64,000 nucleotides of DNA, from NCBI GenBank assembly GCA_003290165.1, contig QNQO01002080.1, forward strand, positions 62,001 through 126,000. The letters are read 5' to 3'. Shown one piece after another: positions 11,701-22,300 of the stretch (position 1 is the first letter of the stretch; each line of letters begins with the position of its first letter). This DNA is from Berberis thunbergii (taxonomy: Eukaryota > Streptophyta > Magnoliopsida > Ranunculales > Berberidaceae). The translations under genes were made by a program, and so were the position numbers. The notes under the pieces were generated by a model that saw nothing but the letters and a program-made list of their open reading frames with translations, made no database searches and had not been told where the DNA came from.

Positions 11701-12382
11701 ATGCAGTTATGCACATATAGACAAGCTAGTTGAGAACTTTTGACACAACAACTGAAAGGAGAAATACCTTGGAGTAACCAAAGTCGCATATCTTCAGACG
11801 AGGCGCTGGACTTCCATCCAAAAGTGTATTTTCCAACTTTAAATCGCGATGGCAGACTTGCTTCATGAAGAAGAACAGGAAAAAAAAAAAAGAGTGCTAC
11901 CTAACCATCTAGTAGGCAAATAACAAAAATTCAAAACAAAATCTAGTTCATATTTAAAATACCATGGAGTGACAATAACTGACTCCTGATATAAGTTGTT
12001 GGAAAAAGAACCGAGCCTGCAACATAACAGGATTGAGATCAAATTGGATGGCATGTCAATAAATAATAGTAAAACGATGAGGACAAAATGGACTCAATTT
12101 AAAACCTCATCCTCGCTGAAGCGTTCTCTATTGCATATACGTTCAAAAAGTTCTCCACCAGCTGCGTATTCCATCACAATGGCGAGATGGGTTGGCGTTA
12201 AGATAACCTAGAGTATGATAAACATCACAACACAAAGCATTGCAAAGTTAAGGAGTTTTCTTTTAAAAGGATAAAATAGTAAAAAAAAAAAAAAAGGGTT
12301 AAAATACCTCTTTGAATCTGACAATATTAGGGTGTCTCAATGATCGGTGATTGATAATCTCCCTTTGTACATTTGCGTCAAT
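8773..12382 (-). pseudogene. SnRK2: SnRK2 copy 1, exon 1 missing (decapitated duplicate)
   Basis: Exons 2-9 match the complete copy at 30199-34805: 12308-12382, 12106-12207, 11963-12016, 11768-11860, 11323-11415, 9753-9857, 9574-9672 and 8773-9048. All are open and keep GT/AG borders. They encode the catalytic loop [14 protein letters not shown], the activation loop to APE, and the acidic ABA-box tail ending SSGEVIFAM. Exon 1, which holds the start codon, the glycine-rich loop and the VAVK lysine, is absent. Homology to copy 2 stops near 13250, inside intron 1, and I find no exon 1 up to 19 kb. Exon 2 has no Met; the first is in exon 3. Any translated product would lack ATP-binding residues. 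Differences from copy 2 in coding sequence are few (for example FVANPSM versus FLANPSM), so the truncation looks recent. Confidence 0.88.
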
Positions 12383-12734
12383 CTGTTGGACACATTAGCA
12401 TGATGAGAAAGCTATAACTACCCCTAAAAGTTCTATTCACTATTGAGTCAAATGTACACTCCTCACACGATCTGATCCAGTGGTAGAAATGTCTCATGGT
12501 GATCCTAAAGCGAAAGCCTCAACCGTGTTGGGAAAATTCTTAACTAAATTCAAAGAAGGCCATTGGTATCTAAACCCAGGATAAGAACTGGAGCACCCAG
12601 TGCGTTTGTTTTCCAAGTCATAATTAGAAGCTATTCTGAACATTGTCCAGAAACTTCCAGAAAATTTTACACCATTTAGAACTACTAGACTTCTGATTTC
12701 TTACTAAGAACAAACACCATCTTAGTCCAATAAA

Positions 12735-12924
12735 GGAAAATTCTAGGGGTCGAGGGAGGGAACGAGGGAGGGAGCGAGGGATGGGTGAAAGCCACCCATC
12801 CGCCTCGAGATGAGCGTCATCGCATATCTCAAATCTGATGCGCTCATCTCGAAGCGGATGGGTGGTTACCACCCATCCCTCGCCCCCTTTCCCTCGCTCC
12901 CTCCCTCGCTCTGTAGCAAAGCTC
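12735..12924. mobile_element. MULE-type foldback MITE, second copy (inverted), in SnRK2 intron 1
   Basis: A 190-bp element, the reverse complement of the family at 766-954, with ends GGAAAATTCTAGGGG and GCAAAGCTC. The perfect 9-bp TSD TCCAATAAA is at 12726-12734 and 12925-12933. The paralogue is uninterrupted at 34151-34160 (TCCAAATAAA). It therefore inserted after the segmental duplication. Confidence 0.88.
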
Positions 12925-13410
12925 TCCAATAAAACAGTAGCATTTCACTACAATTAATTTCTAAGAAATAAATCAGTAATTTTTTAAAAATTAAACGAAA
13001 AATCAATCAAATAATCAAGATATAAGAGATAACTCCACTAATAAATGACATACTAATTTTAGGAAAGAAATGCTATAAATAGATAAATCACATTAAAATC
13101 TCAACTAGCTTCAAACCCCACCGAATTAAAACTCACAAAAGCACTCTTCTTTATACCCACTATCATCCCAAAAGCAGACAAAGTTAATCTCTCTCTCAAT
13201 GAACAAAACAAAAGTCACAACTTTTCCACCAATAAACTTCTAATTTCCACCAATAAACTCTACATAGAAACTTGAAAGAACGAACCGAAAGTCGGGCGAG
13301 ATCTAAAGGGCAGAGAAGTAAGTACGAAAGGAAAGAAATATGGATAGATATTTTTGTCTGTCTGTTAACCGATTGGATAGTGGGGCACACGATAAGAAGT
13401 TGGATATTCG

Positions 13411-13539
13411 GATCCATGGGGCTCCTTCGCAGTGGACTGGAGGGGGACCTGCACACGTGTCTCAGCCACATCCAATTGATATGAGTCGTTGGATCAAATC
13501 CAACGGCTGAAACACGTGCACAGGAGCACCCTGGATCCT
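13411..13539. mobile_element. Small TIR element carrying two CACGTG G-boxes
   Basis: A 129-bp element between perfect 9-bp direct repeats GGATATTCG (13402-13410, 13540-13548). Ends GATCCATGGGGCTCC and GGAGCACCCTGGATCC are inverted repeats. CACGTG occurs at 13454-13459 and 13513-13518, one in each arm; this palindrome is the core of plant G-box/ABRE elements. It lies just past the breakpoint of SnRK2 copy 1. Whether it acts as a promoter is unknown. Confidence 0.75.
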
Positions 13540-13569
13540 GGATATTCGCACCTTACTATGGTCTTTTCA

Positions 13570-14030
13570 AGAAATTCTAAATGGCGAGGAAACCAGCGAG
13601 GGGGAGGGTGCGACCGTTCATCCCCTCGAGATGCGCGCTTGTACATTCGAGATGCATAGCAACACTAATCTCGAGGGGATGAGTGGTGACACCCTCGCCC
13701 TCTCTGGTTTCCGCGCCCCTTTCCTCGACAGTTAGAAAGAGTCGTGGTCTTTTAGCAGCTTTTCTAATTGTCGAGGGAACGTGCGAGGGAAAGAGAGCGA
13801 GGGATGGGTACCCACCCCTTCCCCTCGAGATGCGCATTGTTACTCATCTCGAGATGGATAAATGGCTCGCCCCTTCCCTCGATAATTAGAAAAGTCTGGT
13901 CTTTTAGTGAGCGAAAATTCTAGTTAGCGCAGGACCCATATCCCCCCTCGAGATGCGTGCCCTCGCTTATCTCGAGAGGGATGGGCTCGCTCCCTTTCCT
14001 TACTCCCTAAAAGGGCTCTTTAGTGAGAAA
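13570..14030. repeat. Cluster of three GC-rich foldback elements
   Basis: Three successive hairpins centre on CCTCGAGATGCGC and its complement (about 13577-13735, 13765-13890 and 13910-14015). The middle one has good inverted ends TTTTCTAATTGTCGAGGGA / TCCCTCGATAATTAGAAAA. TGGTCTTTTAG recurs between units (about 13744 and 13896). They resemble the MULE-type MITEs at 766 and 12735 in composition and hairpin design. ORFs here are by-products of the GAGGG/CCCTC repeats. Confidence 0.7.
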
Positions 14031-14044
14031 CGAATTTAGGCTCC

Positions 14045-14235
14045 GCTTGAGTGAGGCCGCGAAATCAAGTTTTGTAATCATGTTTTGCAACCAGAATGAT
14101 ATGGCATCGTTAGATGTGTTATTTTATAGCCTCGAGATATACATAAACTATTTGACAATTTCATCAATCTTTCGAGATCATGCCATATCACCCTGGTTAC
14201 AAAACATGATTGCAAAAACCTAGTTTCTTAGCATT
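14045..14235. mobile_element. M-family MITE copy 4
   Basis: Starts GAGTGAGGCCGCGAAATCAAG, a diverged GAGTGAGGCTAGGG end, and ends AACCTAGTTTCTTAGC. It has the family interior with TGATATGGCATCG and GAGATCATGCCATATC. Confidence 0.65.
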
Positions 14236-14239
14236 TTTC

Positions 14240-15525
14240 AAGTAATATATTTTATACGAAAAATGAATTTTAAGGCATATTTTTTTCACAAAATAGACAA
14301 TTTAGATACCGTAGTTTATATAATGGCTAATTTGTGCTTAATTTTATATTTTTATAACCAACAATAACTATTTCATTAATCCAAGTTAACTAATAAAATT
14401 ATAAGGCATATTTAGCCTTCCTGAACAAATAAAAACATAATTTTATACTTTTATGACCAACAATGACTCTTTTATGAATTATTATATTTTCATTTATTCA
14501 TTTTATTTTTTTTATTTTTACTTTTTTTTACCCTTAACCCCTCCCATTATTTGTAGACAACAGATGGATAAAAAAAATTCTTTAATTGTAGTTTGAGCAA
14601 TTGTTTTATGTCATTTGTTAGCTACAAATGACTGCATTAGTATTTTCATATTAGCATTGTTTTATACATGAATGTTTTGTCACTTCTAATGTGTTTGTAT
14701 TTGACCGGTTGTGAAGTTATATCTGAGTTTGAAGACAGAAAATTTGTTTCAATTAATGGTTAGTTCAATTCTCTGTCACTATTTAGTTTACATTAAATTA
14801 TCTTATTCAATATTGGTTCTCATTTTACCTATGAGGCTATGATTATGATATGTGGTAGATAACTTGTGATTAAATGGCGACATAGAGTAAAATTTATTAC
14901 TTTACAGGGTACCCATGCATTGAATAATAGAAAATCAAATTTCAATAGTGGAAAAATTGATTTATTAACTACATTATGGAATAAGAAGCAATGATAACCA
15001 AAACCAAAATTTTAATTATCATCAAGAAAAGTATTGCACGAGCACCTGTAAACTTTTTTAATCAAATTTATTACTAGAGTTAATCAAATTAATTTTATTA
15101 ACTAATTAAAACCAAATTTGTAATCATTATTAACTACATTATGAAAAGTCTTCCAAACATAAGCACACTAATTTTATTAACTTGTCGGTCAATGAAAACT
15201 TATAGAAAAAAAAAAGTATAATTGTTTGGTCATAATTAATATCGACACCTACTAGCGGCATGGGGTGGAAGGGGTTATGGGTAAAAAAAAAGAAAATTTA
15301 AAATTAGAATCATTAATAAAATAATCTTTGTTGGTCATAAAATAATAAAATTATGTTTTTCTATTTGTTTAAAAAGGATCAAGACGTCCTATATTTTATG
15401 AGTTAATAAAAGGTCATAAAAGTATAAAACTAGGTACAAATTAGCCATTACATCAACTATGATATCTAAGTAGTATATTTTGTGAAAAAGTGAGTCTTAA
15501 AAGTCATTTTTAAATATTTTAGAAA
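14240..15525. repeat. 1.3 kb AT-rich inverted-repeat element between two MITEs
   Basis: About 14250-14545 reappears in reverse complement at about 15255-15520. Shared words are TTCACAAAATA, ATGGCTAATTTGT and ATTTTATA.TTTTAT.ACCAACAA, then a T-rich stretch running into ACCCATAACCCCT. The middle 700 bp is AT-rich with no ORF. It lies exactly between two M-family MITEs in the same orientation. Confidence 0.6.
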
Positions 15526-15529
15526 TGAG

Positions 15530-15710
15530 TGAAGCTAGGGAACCAGGTTTTGCAATCAGATTTTGTAACCAGGATGATGAGACATCATTAGAGGAAGTTT
15601 TTTACAACCTCAAGATACACATAAACACTTTGGGGATTTCATAATTCTTTTAAGATCACGCCACGTCGCCATGATTGCAAAAATTTGATTTCCTAGCATT
15701 TTCGTTTATA
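15530..15710. mobile_element. M-family MITE copy 5
   Basis: The clearest copy: starts GAGTGAAGCTAGGGAACCAG and ends TTTGATTTCCTAGCATTTTC, with GATGATGAGACATCATT and AAGATCACGCCACGTC in between. Same orientation as the copy at 14045. Confidence 0.8.
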
Positions 15711-15789
15711 AATTTATGCACATGCATTATTTTGCAGGTGTTTGTTAGTAATGGTAATTAAAGAAAATCGATGCAAATTAGACACGTGA

Positions 15790-16265
15790 TTATAGATGGT
15801 AGTAGTTGTAATTGTGTCATAGTCATGGTGGCAGTGATTGGGGTTGTGTTTGTGGTACTAATGGTGATTTCGAATTTGAGAAATGATGGTGGTGGTGGTA
15901 GTGGCAATGGCGGTGGTTGTTAAAATGGTGATGGCGGTGATCATGGTAGTTGTGGTGGTGCTGATGGTTGTGTGGCTACGGTGGTTGTGGCGGTGGTAGT
16001 AGTGAAGGTGGTGGTTATTGTGGTATAGTGGTGGTGGTGGTAGTTATGGTATGACAGTTGTGGTGGTGACGCCAACGATGGTTATGGTAGTGCTAGTGAA
16101 GTTGGAGGTAGTTGTGGTAAGTATGTTATGGTAGTGGTTACCGTGGAGGTTGAGGCGATAGTGGTAGTAGCGATGGTGGTGGTGATGGTTGTTGTTATGT
16201 TGTGGTGGTTGTTGGTGGCGGCGCACGACAGCAGTTGGTAATAGTGATGTGGTGCAGTTACAGTG
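15790..16265. repeat. GGT/GTG-rich degenerate trinucleotide tract
   Basis: About 470 bp dominated by GGTGGT, GGTAGT and GATGGT words on the plus strand. It is the core of the Harbinger-like element 14039-16509. The reverse-complement tract occurs in the related element at 42720-43690. The His/Gly/Val-rich ORFs here are low-complexity by-products. Confidence 0.85.
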
Positions 16266-16509
16266 ATTATGCTATGGTAGTTGTTGGGATGTTTATGAAG
16301 AAGTTGGAAACTTGAGGAAATGATGAGAGTTACAAATTAATAAAGGAGATTTTGCCCAACAAATTTTTGTAGAATTTTATAACTAGGAGATGCTAAGGCC
16401 CTGAATTCAATTCCAATAATTATTTTTTGTAAAGTCAACCAAGCACCCAAGTTTATTAACCATCTAAAATTTTACATTATGCATTCTTTTAACGTGTACC
16501 AAGCGGAGC

Positions 16510-17725
16510 TTAATGACACATGAACCTGGAGTTGTCTACACTAGGTTTCGCTTGTCATGTAAAAATGCATTTATTTATTGGTCAATCTTACAATTTTTAG
16601 CATGTAGTATCATTTCACAATTTTATATTGAGAGATCTTTCATAATTGGAACATTTCTATTAGCTTTTTAACAAATACAATGAATTTTTCAAGATACGTG
16701 ATATAGTGGAATCGCTCAAAACTAACATACTAACCTAGCATAAACCAACACAAAATAATTGTTTGTCCCGAAAGTTAACATTGGTCAAGGTGGTAAACCC
16801 GAACACGACTCAACGTGTATAACATGTCAAATAGGTCAACCAAAATTGACACGAAAATAAAAACAAATGCAAAATAATTTATAGTCGAGACTAGTTCGCT
16901 ATACTTATATTAGTCGAACTTGATTTATTCAAACTTGATTTATGAAACGTGAATGCCGTTAGTGAACTTATTGTAAAATAGGTTCACATATCAAAATGCA
17001 TTACCAAAGGGTATCAATCAAGTATCTTCTTAGAGGGTTGAATTTGGTCAAATGCTCTATACACACAAAATATAATTTTATTATGAAATTTCTAGGTTGA
17101 TGACTGGTTGGGATGATGTACGTGTAACTTTCTTTGTCAAAATTCTTTGTCCTTGGATCCACCCCATCTTATATATTTTAGTTTGTTCTTAATTAAAAAT
17201 GTTGAAGCACAATTCAACATGTTTAAGGCCCATGGCAGTTTGGGTTTCGCAAAAGAAAATCAAAAAGAAAAAACTAAAACCCTAATGTTTTTTTTTTTTT
17301 TACTTGAAACTAGCTAGGCGTTTGATAATATGGTTTTGTTAATGTCTCAAACACTAGACTTGGCAACTAGTTGGGACGTGTCGAGTCGGGAATGTTGAAG
17401 GGTCATATATAGGGCATAAACATCACCTATTTCATTTTTGTGTTAGAAAAATGAAAAACACAGAGGAAATGGATTAACATGAGCCTATTTGATTTGTTTT
17501 AGCACAAAAACCCGTTCGACCTGACATGTGCTAACTCGGCACAAACCAACACAAAATACTTCTTTGGCCCTAAAGTTAACAAGTCAAATGGGTTAATAGG
17601 GGTCAAGGTGGTAAACCCGAACACGACTCAACACGTATAACAAGTCAAGTGGGTCAACCCGAAATGACACAAAAAATAAAACAAATGTGAAATAATTTTC
17701 AGTCGAGACTAGTTTACTACACTTA
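16510..17725. repeat. Spacer containing the first unit of a tandem direct repeat
   Basis: About 16730-17260 and 17520-18700 are direct copies. Shared landmarks are AAACCAACACAAAATA, CAAGGTGGTAAACCCGAACA, ACTAGTT and AAAATTCTTTGTCC. The second copy is split by the element at 17726-18476. No coding sequence is evident. Confidence 0.65.
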
Positions 17726-18476
17726 GAGGGTGTTTGTTTTGCTTCTGAATGGAGTCAGAAGTCTTAATAAAAAGTGAACCACCTTGTTTTGAGTGTTTGT
17801 TTTTAATCAGAAGTTCTGCTTCTGATTGGAGTAAGCAACAGGGAGGTGCTGATCACTTAGCACTTAGCACTGAGTGCTTAGTAAAAAATTATTCCAATAA
17901 TAACCTTAACATAATTTTGTAATGACAATTACTGCCCTCATCTTCTTAAAAGTAAGTAAGGCTAAATTTTGGCGGCACACCTTCATTCTCTTCACCAAGC
18001 ATCGTGGTTCTCTATTATCTCCTTCATATTTATTTTCGTTCTATGTATTTTCAAGTTTTTCTTCATCTCTCAAACTCTCCATCTCATGTATATTTTTAAG
18101 TTTTTAGCATGTAGTATTTGTGCCTTATGTGTATCATAAGATATCAAATCAAATAACTCATGTTTAGATTAATGATTTCATCAAATAACTAATTAAAACG
18201 CCACAGTCGTATTGCTCAGATTCAACAATAACGCCACAGTCATATTCGGTATGATTTTAAACACAATATTTATATCATAAATTTTTTCAGCTCAGTAAGG
18301 CAAAATTGTCAAACAATTCTCATTCAACACCTAAAAACAAACACATTTTAATTTTACAACTTCTAATCAGCAGCTAATTCAGAAGTAAAACAAACAGTTC
18401 ATTCAGAAGCTCGTTCAGAACTTCTAACTCTAGTTAGAAATTAGTTTCTAAGCACTTAAAAAAAACAAACACACTC
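17726..18476. mobile_element. Harbinger-like MITE (GAGGGTGTTTGTTT ends, TTA TSD)
   Basis: A 751-bp element with ends GAGGGTGTTTGTTTTGCTTC and AAACAAACACACTC and a 3-bp duplication TTA (17723-17725, 18477-18479). CTTCTGA-type words recur at both subtermini. The tandem-repeat partner is continuous near 16905, confirming an insertion. A short ORF at 17922-18107 has no recognisable domain. Confidence 0.75.
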
Positions 18477-19313
18477 TTAATTTACTCGAACTTGATTTAT
18501 TGAATGTGAATGTTATTAGTGAACTTATTGTAAATAGATCACGATATTCTTAGAGGATTGAATAAGGTAAAAAAAATCTTGTACCCACAAAATTCTTTGT
18601 CCCTGAATCCCCCGATCTTATATATTTTAAGTTCGTTATTAAATTAAAAATGTTAACGCCCAATCCAACGGGTTTACGGCCCAAAGTTTTTGGGCTCAGA
18701 GGCCAGGGCAAATGAAATTACTCAGCCCGCCCAACCCAGCCCACCCCAATCCGATTTTTCAGTTTACCATACATGCTTTGGTTGGTTACTTGTGTGTGAT
18801 CACAAGATTGAGCCACTAAATTCAACACATATATCTAATAAAAATAAAGCAAGTGATGTTCCCATCCCTCTCACCCCTGCTTCATCTGGACTTATGGATT
18901 CCATTGACTTCACTACAGTTTAGCTAATCTCACACGACTTTGAGTGTGGAAATTTGATAGTGAAACACACACAGAGAGGTCTCCTTCCTTAGGTCCACAC
19001 GTCTCTTCTTCCCGCGTCTTTATGATCTCATCCAAGAGTTCATAGATTTTTAGTTTCAACTTTCAACAGGTTCATCTTCCCCAACATAAACAAACAAACT
19101 TTGTGGAATAAAATCAGTGTTTTAGTCACAATGACACAACATGAGTCTATTTTATTAGTATAACATAAAGCCTTCGCAAGACCAAATCCGAATGAATATA
19201 CATACATTAAGAAGAAAATGATCGATTCATATAATGTAAAGTTCATGGTGCTTGATATAATTTATTTACAGTGATTAACTGACAGAAGATAGAGAGAACG
19301 CATGCAAACCGGC
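18477..19313. other. Rest of the tandem repeat, then ADR1-like 3' flank
   Basis: To about 18700 this is the second direct-repeat unit. Beyond that I see no domain; the 77-aa ORF at 18690-18923 is Pro/Ser-rich and unrecognised. About 19030-19313 probably includes the 3' UTR of the NLR gene. Confidence 0.4.
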
Positions 19314-22300
19314 TCAATCTGAAAGCCAGTCCATGGAAAAGCATTCCTTAACGACTTGAATCTTAAGCTCCGGTACCGCTTTCTCTACTTCTTTCCACAG
19401 CCAAGAAGCTTCTTCATCACAGATGACACGATATGATCGCCTCAATGATACAATGGAGGGTGGTAGAATTCTGATCATTGAACACTCTCTCATGTCAATC
19501 TTCTCCAGCCTGATCAACCTACCCATCTTGTCAGGAAGACTCCTTAGATTAACACACTGAGATATGTCGAGATACTGCAAATTTTCCAACTCACAAATGC
19601 TGCCTGGAAGTTTCTTCAAAGATGGGCAGGCGCAAAGTCTGAGATTCTGTACAGATTTCAAGTTTCCAAGCTCATTTGGTAAGTCATGCAGTTCATGACA
19701 GTTGGTGATACTTCGATTTGTAAGTGAGGTGATCATGCAGATGCTTGAAGGCAACTTGGTAAGATTGATACAATGATCCAATGTGAGCTCAGTGAGGCGA
19801 GGAAGAATATGTGGAAAGTGCAACACTGAATCGTCTAGGCTGTTGCTAAACTTACATAAGAGTAGAGAAATTTTGCGCAAGTTGCACAATGGAACAGTTG
19901 TATGTGGTAGTGGAGGAACAGTTACTTTTTCTAACCAGAGACTTCTCAAGTTGTGCATATAGGCAAATGTCGACCAATTGTGAAGAACTGTGTTGGAATT
20001 GTCAGAGTTTATTAGAACCAGAGCCCTGAGCTTTGGCATCCTGCAAATGAAGGGAGGTAAGTAGTAGTCGCTTGATGAGAAGTTCAGGATGAGAACTTCG
20101 GCCTTTGGGAAATACATATCAGGCCAGTCAAATTCCTTCATCTCACCTGTTTTGCAGCCATAATTGCTCATTAAAAACAACGTGTATCGACGCCCTAGAC
20201 TTAAACTGACCACAACAAATTAAAGGGAATACATTCTAATACCAAAAGAAGAAAAAAAGGAGAAAACTGCTCTAATTAAAGTACGAAAATTCTACTATGC
20301 CCGCTCTAATGCCCGCCCTAATGCCCGGATGATGCCAGCACGTGCAACGCATGGTACCAGGCATGTGCTGGGCCTTGATCGAGTTTAGAAGCAAACCTCA
20401 TTCTCTTGGTTGTCTGTTCGAAACCTAAAAAAAAAAAAAAAAAAAAAGTTGAAGAATCTCAACTGAGGGAGAGGAGGACGACTCATCTGAGGGAGAGGAC
20501 GATCTGAGGAAAGGAAGAGACGTGCTGGGCATTGATCGAGTTTAGAAGCAAACCTCATTCTCTTGGTTGTCTGTTCGAAACCTAAAAAAAAAAAAGTTGA
20601 AGAATCTCAACTGAGGGAGAGGACGATCTGAGGAAAGGAAGAGACGTGCTGGGCCTTGATCGAGTTTAGAAGCAAACCTCATTATCTTGGTTGTCTGTTC
20701 GAAACCTAAAAAAAAAAAAAAGTTGAAGAATCTCAACTGAGGGAGAGGAGGACGACTCATCTGAGGGAGAGGACGATCTGAGGAAAGGAAGAGACGTGCT
20801 GGGCCTTGATCGATTTTAGAAGGAAACCTCATTCTCTTGATCGATTTTTTTGCAGGTGACTCTCTGAAGCCTGAACTTTTGTTTTAGAAATGTTTGCCTT
20901 GGATGTCCATTTGCTATTAACCCTTTGTATGTATGGATTCAATAATGCTTTGGGGTATTTTAGTTTTGGGGTGTTTTAGTTTTCTCTGATTTCATCACCC
21001 CTTAGTTTGATTTCTGCAAGTTCTGATGCCGTTCAGCTGTTTTGCTCCCTTGAAAGAAAGTCAGAACAGCCTGATTTTTATGTTTTTTGGTTTGTTTTCT
21101 TTGTTTTGATGATTGGTAGTGCAATTAGAGGAATGGATATTGTTTTGATGATGTGAATTGTACATTGTTGTTGTCTTAAATTGATTTGATTCGAAAGAAT
21201 GCCAAACTAGTTTGGGGTCTGGGGTTTGTTACATTGATAGTTCGATTGAAGACTGGGTTTTTTCTCATGCTAGGGGTACTATTTAGTAAAAAAATTGGCT
21301 TTGTTTTGCTTCATTTGAGTACTCTTTCAAGAATGACTACATAATTTGGGCTTCTTTTTCCTAGCATTTTAAGTTGTTTTGTTTTTAAGCAAATGTTGTG
21401 TCAATGATTTGTTTTAATTAATTTCTCTCCCAAGGATAATGAATTAGTACTAAGGTTTGTTGGATTTATAGTTCAATCAATGGTTTGGGTATCATTTTCA
21501 TATATTAGTTGTACCAAGTGCCTTATAGAATACTTTAGGAAGAGGTCTTTGTTTCACTTTGTACAAATCCCTTTGAAAGTTGAAACCAACAACATTCTCT
21601 CCTTGTTTTGGTTGATGGATACCATTTTCCTAGTTGGTGGCCTTCTTTTCTTGATATGATGGGTTTATATGAAATTATTCAATCATATGTTATTTTTTGT
21701 CAACGCAGGAATGACATACAAAGTTTATGTTGTTTATCGTGGGCGTGTTCCTGGAGTATATGTGACTTGGCCAGGTTGCGCATTACAAGTTAATGGATAC
21801 AAGGGTTGTACGTACAAGGGTTTCAAATCAGTTGAAGAAGTCTATGAAGATTACGAAATGTGGAAGCTATCAGAAGAAAACAGATTAGAACACGAAGCGA
21901 GAAGAGAACAAGAGGCGAGAAGAGAGCACCTGGCAAGAACAAACGACACTGAAGACGTAGTCGACCAATCAAATAATGCTCCTGAGGGTCCTTGGGCTTT
22001 TACAAGGGGCCTAATCAACAGTGTATTAGTGGTAGTTTTTTTTATTCTTGTAATTATCTTTTTTAAGTTTTTGGATGGTATTTGAAACTGAATTATCTCT
22101 TGTAATTATCTCTTGTTTAGAAACTGAATTGTATGTCAGTTTAGAAATTGCATGTTGTATTGGATTTGGATTCAGAAATTGAATTATCTCTTGTAATTAT
22201 CTCTTGTTTAGAAACTAAATTATCTCTTGTATGTCGATGTAATTGTATGTGAGGCTGAAAATTGTATGTCGATGTAATTGTATGTCAGGTGCTGAAAATT

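Larger units (their letters stand above)
14039..16509. mobile_element. Harbinger-like element 1 with a GGT-repeat core and nested insertions
   Basis: Ends GGCTCCGCTT and AAGCGGAGC are inverted repeats flanked by TTA (14036-14038, 16510-16512), a 3-bp duplication typical of PIF/Harbinger. The right subterminus (ACGTGTACCAAGCGGAGC, AAAGAATGCAT in reverse) matches the left end of a second element at 42495. The left subterminus is split by about 1.67 kb of nested DNA (14045-15712). No transposase is seen. Confidence 0.65.

Noticed and set aside
12624..12929. 101-aa ORF with ERGRERGKGGEGW
   Set aside because: It reads through the GC-rich hairpin of the MITE at 12735-12924.
13577..13889. ORFs on both strands over the foldback cluster
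   Set aside because: Hairpin sequence gives mirrored ORFs; no domain.
15800..16260. His- and Gly-rich ORFs, possibly a glycine-rich protein gene
   Set aside because: They arise from the GGT/GTG triplet tract in any frame and strand and lie inside a transposon.
20542..20832. 96-aa ORF with repeated RFxSKxDQGPARLFLSSDRPLPQ
   Set aside because: Produced by the tandem array near the MULE left end on the minus strand; no family and the frame follows the repeat.
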